Below are positions 1 through 5,650 of a stretch of 8,619 nucleotides of DNA, piece after piece. The stretch lies in NCBI GenBank assembly GCA_014523695.1, contig JAATVS010000563.1, positions 1 to 8,619 on the forward strand, read 5' to 3'. The stretch's first letter is position 1; every line of letters starts with the position of its first letter. The DNA comes from Nitrososphaerales archaeon TH5895. GTDB taxonomy: Archaea > Thermoproteota > Nitrososphaeria > Nitrososphaerales > Nitrososphaeraceae. Below the pieces are notes generated by a model. That model was given only the letters and a program-made list of their open reading frames with translations. It made no database searches and had not been told where the DNA came from. Both the position numbers and the translations under genes were made by a program.

Positions 1-324
1 GGTGAAGTTCATCAAATATTGTGTTTCACCATTTGTTTGGTTAGATATGATCGGTTTATATGAAAACCCTACTGGTTCGGAGTACAATACTATGTCCTCT
101 CCAGGCGCGAAACTCGATTCACGTTCTTCATATACCCCATACCCTCCAAGAGATTCGGGTACAACAAATAAATCAAGAGAAGAGGCAAACGTTTCATTAG
201 AGGTAATGATTCCCTGTTCTGTTGTATTACCAGTATCTATCTGCGCAGAAGATGATGGCATAGTCGAAATGAATACTACTGATACGAACAAGGTTGTAAT
301 CCATAGTATAAGGTGATTATTCAT
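1..324 (-). CDS. Secreted protein of unknown function, 3' end outside window
   Basis: The reading frame is open for 108 codons from ATG at 324 down to the window edge, so the C-terminus is missing. The N-terminus begins MNNHLILWITTLFVSVVF and ends a signal-peptide-like stretch at PSSSAQ (about residue 28), so export by the Sec route is inferred. The mature part is rich in polar and acidic residues (LFVVPESLGGYGVYEER, then SSFAPGEDIVLYSEPVGFSY) and has N-x-T/S sites, as expected of archaeal surface or extracellular proteins; it looks beta-rich. A TATA box centred about 25 nt before the ATG supports this start and a leaderless mRNA. The long plus-strand frame over the same bases has no comparable protein character. 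I do not recognise a named family. Confidence 0.85.
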   Translation of the reverse strand, partial: MNNHLILWITTLFVSVVFISTMPSSSAQIDTGNTTEQGIITSNETFASSLDLFVVPESLGGYGVYEERESSFAPGEDIVLYSEPVGFSYKPIISNQTNGETQYLMNFT

Positions 325-344
325 GCCTGGTTGTTGATTCTCGC

Positions 345-355
345 AATATAAAAAG
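345..355 (-). promoter_or_regulatory. TATA box of the secreted-protein gene
   Basis: Read on the minus strand the bases are CTTTTTATATT, a good archaeal TATA box. Its centre is about 25 nt before ATG 324, which places the transcription start at or next to the start codon. On the other strand, ATAAATAA at 364-371 could serve the rightward gene, with a start near 393. Confidence 0.5.
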
Positions 356-384
356 TAGTTGTCATAAATAATAGGGGGGCTGAT

Positions 385-1587
385 TTGTGCGCGCAAAAAA
401 TTCCATATATAGTTTATTGTATTTCGCGTCCAATTAAAATTAGGTCCAAGATAGTGTGCCGCCCTCCACCGGCGACGAGTGGCTTATTTGTTGTTGAAGA
501 AGTAGATAATACACTCATTAACGAGGAATATTTTACACATTATCAACTTGCCCCAGGATACGTCAAGTATACCCAAGATCTGATAGATGCATGGAATTAT
601 GCTTTTGTAAACAAACCAGACGTTCAAGAGAATCTAGATGATATCTCTATCAAATTAATTCAAATTCTCAGATCAATCTCTCAGAGTCCTGAAATGATGA
701 AAATTGTAACAAATAGGCATAGCGAATTTGCAAAGATATATTGCGAAAATTGTGGTACAAATCATGAGGCAAGAGATTTTCTACACGCCATACTACTTAG
801 AGTACTTGATCAATTCGAGAACAGTGATAGATATATCGAATTTTTGAAAGATCAAAAAGTAGTGAACGCCTTAGGTTACGATCATTATGTAAACGCAGAA
901 ATGAAAAGTAAAAAACTAACAAGATCTTACAGAGATGATAACAATCGGAAAGCATCGCATCGAAATCTTTCCAAAGTTAGGGTTATCGCCACCAATGAAT
1001 ACATGGGCAAGATTTACTTTTTGGCACTAAAAAGAGATTCTTCATTTATCATAGGTACCGCAGACAAAAATCTAGAAGTTAAGGGTATAACAGAGGATTC
1101 ATTAATAGAGTACAACAGGAAAGAACAATATTTCGATTCCCATGAGGTACCATTTGCATATAGAATTGATCATATTGACAGCAACAATCCTTATGTTCGT
1201 GAATTAGAGGATGACGGTTCCATCCCGAGGATTAAAGATATTATTAAGACGGATATAAAAGAACTAAAGGTAGAAGATAAATTATATTATGTAAGAGGAC
1301 AAGTTGTACGTTGTTTGTCTCCGAATGATGAGCGCGGAGTTGATGAGGTAGGAGATGTAGATACTGGAGTTATAGAAATCCAAGATAGGACAGGCAAGAT
1401 ACCGTATATTAAAATGCCATATGATTCTGGTTGGCGAAAGGAGACGATTAGAATCGGCACCTGGGTAGAAATAATTGGAATTTTTAAGTCATCTACAAGT
1501 GAACCGGGCACAGGCGACACGCTTATCGACACGCCATCATTATATGCACCGTATAAAGTAGAATTTTTTAGGCCTTTTAAATTATAA
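385..1587 (+). CDS. Hypothetical 400-codon protein with OB-fold-like C-terminus
   Basis: The first possible start is TTG at 385, which lies inside a TTTGTGCGCGCAAA repeat copy and gives an odd N-terminus (MCAQKIPYIVYCISRP). GTG at 454 is the next candidate, and convincing protein character begins only near residue 30 (GLFVVEEVDNTLINEEYFTH). Residues about 30-180 are mostly helical and contain a single CxxC (CENC, near 120-123). Residues about 200-290 look mixed alpha/beta. Residues about 297-385 read as beta strands with a YYVRGQVVRC stretch, an IEIQDRTGKIPY segment and WVEIIGIFK, resembling an OB-fold of the nucleic-acid-binding type; this is inference from pattern only. It stands alone, with no co-oriented partner closer than 190 nt. 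A role in binding DNA or RNA is possible but unproven. Confidence 0.8.
   Translation: MCAQKIPYIVYCISRPIKIRSKIVCRPPPATSGLFVVEEVDNTLINEEYFTHYQLAPGYVKYTQDLIDAWNYAFVNKPDVQENLDDISIKLIQILRSISQSPEMMKIVTNRHSEFAKIYCENCGTNHEARDFLHAILLRVLDQFENSDRYIEFLKDQKVVNALGYDHYVNAEMKSKKLTRSYRDDNNRKASHRNLSKVRVIATNEYMGKIYFLALKRDSSFIIGTADKNLEVKGITEDSLIEYNRKEQYFDSHEVPFAYRIDHIDSNNPYVRELEDDGSIPRIKDIIKTDIKELKVEDKLYYVRGQVVRCLSPNDERGVDEVGDVDTGVIEIQDRTGKIPYIKMPYDSGWRKETIRIGTWVEIIGIFKSSTSEPGTGDTLIDTPSLYAPYKVEFFRPFKL
388..395. repeat. Dispersed palindrome, copy 1 (TGCGCGCA)
   Basis: A perfect 8-bp palindrome inside TTTGTGCGCGCAAA, followed by AAATTCCATATATAG. It overlaps the first possible start codon of the 400-codon gene, so it could make a non-coding stretch look like the gene's N-terminus. 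Confidence 0.75.
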
Positions 1588-1690
1588 TGAAGCATGCAAC
1601 TCTCAATGTATTAGATCATATAGTAACACATATTTTCATATGTTGGACTTCAAGAAGAGTAGTCTCATTCAGGGTAGAATATTCCTATTT

Positions 1691-1698
1691 TGCGCGCA
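1691..1698. repeat. Dispersed palindrome, copy 2 (TGCGCGCA)
   Basis: A perfect core preceded by TATTT and followed by CGAAATTCAGATATAGATAG. The tail resembles that of copy 1 (AAATTC, then an ATATAG element), so similarity extends beyond the core. It lies between the 400-codon gene and the flavin-protein gene. Confidence 0.75.
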
Positions 1699-1743
1699 CG
1701 AAATTCAGATATAGATAGTGGGTATTATTTCTGCTTGAAACAA

Positions 1744-1753
1744 TTTAAATATA
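1744..1753 (+). promoter_or_regulatory. TATA box of the flavin-protein gene
   Basis: TTTAAATATA, centred about 32 nt before TTG 1780 and 65 nt before ATG 1813. A start of transcription near 1774-1778 would fit a very short leader to TTG 1780, or a leader of about 35 nt to ATG 1813. Confidence 0.45.
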
Positions 1754-1779
1754 CAGATACGTTATAAACTCCGATACTG

Positions 1780-2256
1780 TTGAGGATTTTAAACGCCAGT
1801 CCAGGATTTAGTATGCCTTTAAGTGAAGAAGAGACAAAGGATTTCTTGACGGCTGGAATTCTAAACGTACATCTTGCAACAGTTAATGAAAATGGCCATG
1901 CAAATGTTCATCCTGCTTGGTACTATTACGATCGTTCGAATGACAAGATATATGTTCAAACATCAAAACAGTCCAAGAAATACAAAAAATACAGTCTTAA
2001 AAAGAACGAGAATATTTACTTTTGTATCGATGACCCGAATCCCCCGTATAAAGGCGTGAGTGGAAGGGGAACCGTGAGTGTATCCGAAGATTTCAACTTT
2101 AACGGTCCTATTGTAAAGAAGATATTGATTAGATATATGGGGAACTTAGAACATGCAATGGCGCAGGGACTTTTAGATTTGCACAAGAAAGGGCAATATG
2201 TTGTTCTAGAAATTAGTCCAAAATATTACTCAACTTGGGATTTCGGTAAACAGTAG
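1780..2256 (+). CDS. Pyridoxamine 5'-phosphate oxidase-like flavin/F420-binding protein
   Basis: This belongs to the split-barrel pyridoxamine-phosphate-oxidase-like superfamily, whose members bind FMN, F420 or haem and act as cytoplasmic redox enzymes. The family signature is clear: LNVHLATVNENGHANVHPAW near residues 28-47 (the 'LATV-G-PHV-P-W' strand pair), IYVQTSKQSKKYKKY (substrate/cofactor strand followed by a basic helix), and IYFCIDDPNPPYKGVSGRG (the conserved 'V-DDP-PPY--V--RG' strand). The length (158 codons, or 147 from ATG 1813) is normal. TTG 1780 extends the N-terminus by eleven residues; ATG 1813 (MPLSEEETKDFL) is the better start by family resemblance, while the TATA position fits the earlier one. 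The cofactor and substrate cannot be told from sequence alone; the many Lys residues after the HPAW motif are compatible with phosphate or F420 binding. Confidence 0.92.
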   Translation: MRILNASPGFSMPLSEEETKDFLTAGILNVHLATVNENGHANVHPAWYYYDRSNDKIYVQTSKQSKKYKKYSLKKNENIYFCIDDPNPPYKGVSGRGTVSVSEDFNFNGPIVKKILIRYMGNLEHAMAQGLLDLHKKGQYVVLEISPKYYSTWDFGKQ

Positions 2257-2338
2257 ACGGATTGGTGTGCACAAAGGTTCTATTTGATCGTACGCAGACG
2301 CTTATCATCTAAGTTGGCATTGATAGAAGATTTGATTT

Positions 2339-2348
2339 TGCACGCGCA
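2339..2348. repeat. Dispersed palindrome, variant copy (TGCACGCGCA)
   Basis: A lengthened variant preceded by GATTT and followed by AAAAGAAAG. It keeps the T-run, GCGC core and A-rich tail of the family. It lies 80 nt after the flavin-protein gene. Confidence 0.5.
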
Positions 2349-2360
2349 AAAAGAAAGAAC

Positions 2361-2498
2361 TTGTTCACATCATTTGTATTATATGGAGATGCAACTAATC
2401 CTGCGATTCAACACATTACTCAACTGAGATCAGTAAAAAGAATAATTGATTTTTGTAGAACCATTATTTCACCTGTCCTTTATACGCTCCCAGATTAA
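2361..2498 (+). CDS. Possible 45-codon reading frame of unknown function
   Basis: A frame open since the TAA at 2310 runs to TAA 2496-2498. The only usable start is TTG 2361, giving MFTSFVLYGDATNPAIQHIT and a helical C-terminal part with SVKRIIDFCRTIISPV. Amino-acid composition is protein-like, but there is no ribosome-binding site or clear TATA box, and part of the frame upstream runs through a repeat copy. It may be a small gene or the tail of a decayed one. It is convergent with the HxlR gene, whose stop lies 29 nt beyond. Confidence 0.28.
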   Translation: MFTSFVLYGDATNPAIQHITQLRSVKRIIDFCRTIISPVLYTLPD

Positions 2499-2526
2499 CC
2501 ACCGCAACTAAATCCCAGTTAGTAAA

Positions 2527-2928
2527 TTAGGTCAAGACCATCTTAGGTGTTCTCGGCTTCCCGTCTTTAAAGACGTCTTTAGGCATATACTTCATTGAAA
2601 AAGAAGCAGCACTGAGTAATACCGGTTCGAATTCTTTACCTAAATCAGTCAAACTATATTCCACCCTTATTGGATATTTTGATACGATCTCTCTTCTAAT
2701 GATTCCAAGTCGTTCGAGTTCGCGTAGACGTTCTGTAAGAACCTTTGGTGTAATACCTTCTATATTTTCCATGAATCGATTAAATTGTGTATGACCCCTG
2801 AGAATTTCCCTGATGATTAGGGCTGTCCATTTTTTTCCAATAATTCTAAAAGTCGTTTCAATTGGGCATGACTTGAGTTCCGGCATATTATAGACTGTTT
2901 CTATAATGGAGCATTTAGTGTCTGTCAT
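2527..2928 (-). CDS. HxlR-family winged-helix transcriptional regulator
   Basis: A 133-residue DNA-binding regulator of the HxlR type (MarR-like winged helix, normally a homodimer). Residues 21-42 show the family signature, with Cys21-Pro-Ile-Glu followed by IIGKKWTALIIREIL; the recognition region is TQFNRFMENIEGITPKVLTE (48-67) and LRELERLGIIRRE (68-80), and the wing is around YPIRVEYSLTDLG (85-97). The N-terminal Cys is conserved in many HxlR proteins and in some acts as a redox or aldehyde sensor. The start at 2928 is fixed by a Shine-Dalgarno site (see 2931-2940). The gene is divergent from the membrane-protein gene at 3011, and the arrangement suggests that it controls that gene and possibly itself. 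Confidence 0.97.
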   Translation of the reverse strand: MTDTKCSIIETVYNMPELKSCPIETTFRIIGKKWTALIIREILRGHTQFNRFMENIEGITPKVLTERLRELERLGIIRREIVSKYPIRVEYSLTDLGKEFEPVLLSAASFSMKYMPKDVFKDGKPRTPKMVLT

Positions 2929-2930
2929 TT

Positions 2931-2940
2931 CATCACTTCC
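2931..2940 (-). promoter_or_regulatory. Ribosome-binding site of the HxlR gene
   Basis: On the minus strand GGAAGTGATG lies two bases before ATG 2928 and matches the full Shine-Dalgarno sequence GGAGGTGATC at eight of ten bases. This is unusual in the window, where most genes appear leaderless, and implies a transcript with a 5' leader. Confidence 0.6.
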
Positions 2941-2947
2941 TATTTGG

Positions 2948-2970
2948 TAACTAACTATAGATCTGGTTAC
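2948..2970. promoter_or_regulatory. Inverted repeat, candidate HxlR operator
   Basis: GTAAC at 2948-2952 is the inverse of GTTAC at 2966-2970, separated by 13 bases (taactatagatct plus g). A dyad of this size in the shared promoter region suits a dimeric winged-helix protein. It overlaps CTATAG (2955-2960), the likely TATA region of the HxlR gene, and lies just before the TATA box of the rightward gene. The half-sites are only five bases, so chance is possible. Confidence 0.35.
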
Positions 2971-2977
2971 GTGAGAC

Positions 2978-2984
2978 TTATAAA
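2978..2984 (+). promoter_or_regulatory. TATA box of the four-helix membrane-protein gene
   Basis: TTATAAA lies about 30 nt before ATG 3011, giving a leaderless or nearly leaderless transcript. It abuts the inverted repeat at 2948-2970, so a bound repressor could block TBP/TFB. Confidence 0.55.
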
Positions 2985-3010
2985 CTATACTTTTAATATC
3001 TACTATGTAA

Positions 3011-3451
3011 ATGAACCCAATATTTGAGAGTGCAAAAGAGCAATTACGCTACAACAATACAACCTCGATACTAGTTGCAGTTCACACATGGAGAGTAGTA
3101 GGCATCGCCTTCCTGTGGGGTGTTTCTCAAGGGATTTTACCGCCGGCCTTTGGAATACCTGCAGGAGTAGGAGATATTTTAATTGGAGTTACAGCGATTC
3201 CCTTTGCATACTTCCTGAGAAAAGGTTATAGTTGGTCCAAATACGCTCTTGTAATTTGGAGTGTCCTAGGTATTGCAGATCTGGTTAATGCAATCAGTCT
3301 GGGTTTGATCACTGCACCTGAATTGCCAGGTTCCACAATGACGACATTTCCATGGGTTCTAATACCTACCATGGGAGTACCGCTTGCATTGATACTACAT
3401 GGAATCACTCTTTACCGCCTACGAAGAACAGGATTTCCCTCTTCGACTTAG
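3011..3451 (+). CDS. Four-helix integral membrane protein of unknown function
   Basis: 146 residues with four predicted membrane helices: about 18-40 (SILVAVHTWRVVGIAFLWGV), 47-68 (GIPAGVGDILIGVTAIPFAY), 74-97 (WSKYALVIWSVLGIADLVNA) and 112-136 (FPWVLIPTMGVPLALILHGI). The ends carry charged residues (KEQLRYNN before helix 1, RLRRT after helix 4). Glycine-rich and proline-rich helix ends and short loops suggest a small carrier-like or scaffold protein; no transporter signature is visible. It is transcribed away from the HxlR regulator with an 82-bp gap. Small membrane proteins beside HxlR/MarR regulators are often induced by the ligand or stress the regulator senses, so a regulated stress or efflux-related role is inferred. 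Confidence 0.9.
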   Translation: MNPIFESAKEQLRYNNTTSILVAVHTWRVVGIAFLWGVSQGILPPAFGIPAGVGDILIGVTAIPFAYFLRKGYSWSKYALVIWSVLGIADLVNAISLGLITAPELPGSTMTTFPWVLIPTMGVPLALILHGITLYRLRRTGFPSST

Positions 3452-3470
3452 GTCCAAAACCTATCACACT

Positions 3471-3480
3471 TTCTTTTTTT
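3471..3480 (+). terminator. T-run, probable archaeal terminator
   Basis: TTCTTTTTTT lies about 20 bases after the stop of the membrane-protein gene. Archaeal RNA polymerase stops at T-rich tracts without needing a hairpin. The rest of 3481-3657 shows no convincing gene. Confidence 0.4.
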
Positions 3481-3631
3481 GGATCCTCCGGAAGTGAGAT
3501 CAGACATAACGTCATGTATTCGTTCGTGAATAATTCTGTCTAATGTTTATGGATTTATTCTATTTTCTAACTTTCTTAGTAATCGACTTTAACTAGGTAT
3601 AATTCACTGGCAAGTATGGCAGATTACATTT

Positions 3632-3639
3632 TGCGCGCG
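3632..3639. repeat. Dispersed palindrome, copy (TGCGCGCG)
   Basis: Preceded by ACATTT and followed by AGAAGATGG. It lies 18 nt past the stop of the leftward cysteine-rich gene, in the 3' flank it shares with the membrane-protein gene. Confidence 0.65.
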
Positions 3640-3657
3640 AGAAGATGGAAGGTATTG

Positions 3658-4128
3658 TCACGATATTCTAGAACTAATGTTCTTATTGATAGTCACTTCT
3701 GTTTTGCATTCGTTCATAGTTGGACGTTTTTCACAGACATATTCCATACGTTGACATTCTGGATAGTCAGGATTCATGATGTATCCCTCTGCACATTCCT
3801 CATTATTTGGAATACATCTTCCACTCTCATCATCTTCATGGGAATGATATCCTTCTGGACATCCTCCTTCATGTCTTGGAAAACATTGTTCATATGCATT
3901 CATCGCAAATCCCTCAGGACATCCTTCTGGTCCTGGAATACATCTTGGCAGAGACGGGTTGAACAGACAATCTTCATCTGGTCCTGTACTATTAGTCTTA
4001 TTACCTTCGCCAGTCGAGAACGCAATTGATTTGTCACTTGATGGAAATAACCATACCATTACAACTAATATTGGAATCACTTTTATCATTAATCTAAATT
4101 CACTCCTTGCATGGTTTTTCGAATCCAT
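3658..4128 (-). CDS. Secreted cysteine-rich repeat protein
   Basis: 156 codons from ATG 4128; a second start is ATG 4089 (MIKVIPILVVMVWLF), which gives a cleaner signal peptide and has AAGGAGTGA 10 bases before it. Cleavage is expected around AFS (residues 36-38), so the mature protein is extracellular. It has ten cysteines (54, 63, 70, 82, 90, 105, 112, 125, 132, 141) in an even number that suggests disulfides. Three tandem units share C-[PA]-E-G-[FY]-x(8-11)-C: GCPEGFAMNAYEQC, GCPEGYHSHEDDESGRC and ECAEGYIMNPDYPEC. Between and around them are acidic and Gly/Pro residues. Repeats of this kind are common in small thaumarchaeal secreted proteins of unknown role; adhesion, protease inhibition or metal binding are all possible. 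The plus-strand frame here is its mirror image and not a gene. Confidence 0.9.
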   Translation of the reverse strand: MDSKNHARSEFRLMIKVIPILVVMVWLFPSSDKSIAFSTGEGNKTNSTGPDEDCLFNPSLPRCIPGPEGCPEGFAMNAYEQCFPRHEGGCPEGYHSHEDDESGRCIPNNEECAEGYIMNPDYPECQRMEYVCEKRPTMNECKTEVTINKNISSRIS

Positions 4129-4147
4129 GAAGATAGGATGAGAGTGG

Positions 4148-4158
4148 CATTTTTAATC
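4148..4158 (-). promoter_or_regulatory. TATA box of the cysteine-rich protein gene
   Basis: On the minus strand GATTAAAAATG, centred about 25 nt before ATG 4128. It predicts leaderless translation from 4128, or a leader of about 38 nt if ATG 4089 with its Shine-Dalgarno-like AAGGAGTGA is used. Confidence 0.45.
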
Positions 4159-4174
4159 GTTACATTCGGTTATT

Positions 4175-4306
4175 GTGTGCGCGAAATTTCCTTTGCCACT
4201 TCAAAATCCAGAACATCAGGATTGGGTGGGTGCGCCTTTCGTCAATGATTTAACCCAAGAGGCAAGAGATATCGTTAATGATCCTAATTTTGTGATGACG
4301 AATTAG
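4175..4306 (+). CDS. Short orphan reading frame, probable gene fragment
   Basis: 43 codons from GTG 4175 to TAG 4304-4306. The first codons (GTG TGC GCG AAA) are a TGCGCGA repeat copy, and the protein-like part starts right after it: PLPLQNPEHQDWVGAPFVND and then LTQEARDIVNDPNFVMTN. Its composition is protein-like and its end is natural, but it has no known N-terminal domain, no TATA box at leaderless distance and no Shine-Dalgarno site. Together with the frame at 385 it is one of two that read M-C-A-K/Q out of a repeat copy. I read it as the C-terminal remainder of a larger gene cut at the repeat, or a small gene of unknown role. Confidence 0.35.
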   Translation: MCAKFPLPLQNPEHQDWVGAPFVNDLTQEARDIVNDPNFVMTN

Positions 4307-4411
4307 TTCTAACCTCGGAGTTGGTACTTGAATATTAATTGTACAAGATTCTTCTAGTAGTTATGTTAGTCACAAATAAGTATAGATGTCTTCACTAATA
4401 AAATAGAATAA

Positions 4412-4687
4412 GAGACGCCTCGGCAACTCAAACATCGATCTAGATCAGAAATAATATCGTCCATTCTTGAGGTAACTAACGGCAACAAGGTAAGGATTAC
4501 GGAGATTCAGTTCAAGACATATTTGTCTTATAACATCCTAAAAGAGTACTTGGTCAATCTACTCCAGTGTGACCTTATCGAGTATATAGAAGGAGAAAGA
4601 ACGTTCAAAACAACTCCAAATGGAATGCAAGTATTACAGACATACAATAAAATGGATGAGTTGTTGGTTAGAACCCATCTAGTTTAG
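4412..4687 (+). pseudogene. Winged-helix DNA-binding protein lacking a usable start codon
   Basis: Frame 4412-4687 (91 codons after the TAA at 4409) encodes a small winged-helix regulator of a type abundant in Thaumarchaeota: HRSRSEIISSILEVTNGNKV (helix 1), RITEIQFKTYLSYNILKEYL (helix-turn-helix), VNLLQCDLIEYIEGERTFKT (wing) and TPNGMQVLQTYNKMDELLV (C-terminal dimer helix). All family landmarks are intact. However, no ATG, GTG or TTG occurs in frame before TTG 4523, which lies inside the helix-turn-helix. By resemblance, the start should fall within about six codons of HRSR, where the codons are CAA CTC AAA CAT. ACG 4415 is the only remotely possible alternative. AATAAGTATA at 4376-4385 could be its TATA box. 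Either the start codon was lost by mutation, a rare start is used, or there is a sequence error. The intact domain argues for recent loss. Confidence 0.68.
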
Positions 4688-4732
4688 TGAATTAAGACTA
4701 CTACGAGTCCGTGATCAAGTAATCTGATTTTT

Positions 4733-4780
4733 TGCGCCCGAGAATTGTGCACGATATTGAATTCTTGAAATTTGCGCGCG
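4733..4780. repeat. Two dispersed-palindrome copies 40 bp apart
   Basis: TTTTTTGCGCCCGAGAATT (core 4733) and AATTTGCGCGCGGCTTC (core 4773-4780) flank 30 bp rich in GAATT/GAATTC. This is the closest pairing of T-run-preceded copies in the window and lies between the convergent winged-helix remnant and the small exported-protein gene. Confidence 0.5.
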
Positions 4781-4801
4781 GCTTCTGTTATTCTATCCGA
4801 A

Positions 4802-5080
4802 CTAAGGAAATGGAATGACAGTAGGAATTTGTTGTTCAATGTTTTCTCCGTCATCATCATCATTAGTAGTTCCTTCTTCACCTGAAGATGACTCGGGACA
4901 ATCCACTAATGAGAATATTTCACGATCGCAATCTACTGACCCTTGTACATCGATGTGATAAAGGCCACTAAACGCAATGGCGGAAAATCCCGAGAATAAC
5001 ACGAGAAAAAAGATCGAGGTCCCCCTATATGATGAGGTCAATTTAATAGAATATAACAACGGATTTAAGAAATTGATCAT
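4802..5080 (-). CDS. Small exported or membrane-anchored acidic protein
   Basis: 92 codons with start ATG 5080, the only methionine. Residues 1-20 are basic/polar (MINFLNPLLYSIKLTSSYRG), residues 21-40 form one hydrophobic helix (TSIFFLVLFSGFSAIAFSGL), and the rest is outside and acidic, with two cysteines (51 and 61, VDCDREIFSLVDCPESSSG), a DDDDGE run near residues 74-79 and a Pro-rich end (IPTVIPFP). The helix could be a long signal peptide or a membrane anchor. The organisation resembles the other small secreted proteins of this window, but I do not recognise a family. No TATA box stands at the leaderless distance; ATTATC/ATCCC near 5105-5112 is weak. Confidence 0.72.
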   Translation of the reverse strand: MINFLNPLLYSIKLTSSYRGTSIFFLVLFSGFSAIAFSGLYHIDVQGSVDCDREIFSLVDCPESSSGEEGTTNDDDDGENIEQQIPTVIPFP

Positions 5081-5204
5081 TTATCGTATAACCTACTTTG
5101 GCCAATTATCCCTATTTGACTTAAGGATCAGACATATATCATAATTGTATAGAACATTATGCACAACAGAGGACAGATTGATTTAGTTAAGTTATCTCAA
5201 AATC

Positions 5205-5214
5205 TGCGCGCGCC
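5205..5214. repeat. Dispersed palindrome, longest GC alternation (TGCGCGCGCC)
   Basis: Contains GCGCGC twice in overlapping register and is followed by AAAAGT. It lies midway in a divergent intergenic region, about 125 bp from the start of each neighbouring gene. Confidence 0.65.
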
Positions 5215-5330
5215 AAAAGTACTATCTAATGATATGACTTCATGATGAAAGTATCTGCCATTCGTCTTTCATAACTGAAACGCCTTAAAAAATTATCTAG
5301 TATAGTCGCCACACAGAATTTACCACAGTG

Positions 5331-5338
5331 TAAATATA
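5331..5338 (+). promoter_or_regulatory. TATA box of the first DUF1059 gene
   Basis: TAAATATA, centred about 27 nt before ATG 5362, the classical distance for a leaderless archaeal mRNA. It also supports this ATG as the true start. Confidence 0.55.
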
Positions 5339-5361
5339 ACAAACTTTACTGCATATTTCTA

Positions 5362-5640
5362 ATGTCCCAAACATTCGAATATTTGTTACGATCCTTATTT
5401 GTTCGATGTTCATATGTCGGACTAGATTGTAATTGCATCATCTTTGGAATGAATGAGAAAGAAGTTATGGACGAAACCATCCTACACATGTTTGAATATC
5501 ATGCAATAAATCCAGAAGAAATGACTTCAGAAATGAAATCGAAAATAAGGAAAAATATACACCTGTATCGCAATTCGTTGCGCGCACAAATACTGCGTGA
5601 TATCCCTGATGTTTCTGCAATGTTACTTCCAATTGTTTGA
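5362..5640 (+). CDS. DUF1059 family protein, extended form
   Basis: 92 residues. Residues 12-50 match the small DUF1059 fold (Pfam DUF1059, about 55 residues, function unknown): SYVGLDCNCIIFG corresponds to the family's 'C-xx-G-x-DC-x-F-xx-G' strand pair, and NEKEVMDETILHMFEYHAIN to the following helix that normally ends with 'HA-x-x-HG-x'. The protein differs from the usual form by an N-terminal MSQTFEYLLRS extension, by GLDCNC in place of GLDCDF, and by about 40 extra C-terminal residues (MTSEMKSKIRKNIHLYRNSL and onward). A repeat copy (TTGCGCGCACAAA) lies in frame at 5579 and encodes L-R-A-Q. It is followed after 10 bases by a second DUF1059 gene, and the two are probably co-transcribed from the leaderless promoter at 5331. 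The role is unknown, and the divergence suggests a specialised paralogue. Confidence 0.85.
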   Translation: MSQTFEYLLRSLFVRCSYVGLDCNCIIFGMNEKEVMDETILHMFEYHAINPEEMTSEMKSKIRKNIHLYRNSLRAQILRDIPDVSAMLLPIV

Positions 5641-5650
5641 ATCTGTTGTG

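Larger units (their letters stand above)
5081..5361. other. Intergenic region between divergent genes
   Basis: 281 bp with no supported gene. It holds a TGCGCGCGCC repeat copy at 5205-5214, a 7-bp inverted repeat ATGAAAG/CTTTCAT (5245-5251 and 5266-5272) around a 14-nt loop, and the TATA box of the DUF1059 gene near its right end. Confidence 0.5.

Noticed and set aside
2..316. 104-codon plus-strand frame at the left edge
   Set aside because: The minus strand over the same bases encodes a signal peptide and a coherent secreted protein with a TATA box at leaderless distance.
2562..2575. 14-bp perfect palindrome CGTCTTTAAAGACG
   Set aside because: It lies inside the HxlR coding sequence, where it encodes the ordinary tail FKDGK, and no second copy was seen.
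3616..4029. 137-codon plus-strand frame rich in Trp, Phe and Ser
   Set aside because: It is the mirror of the cysteine-rich secreted gene; its W/F/S-rich composition is the antisense of Cys/Pro/Glu/Gly codons.
4684..4881. 65-codon minus-strand frame overlapping the small exported protein
   Set aside because: It overlaps the better-supported 4802-5080 frame and reads through two repeat copies; its Met-rich start is the out-of-frame Asp run.
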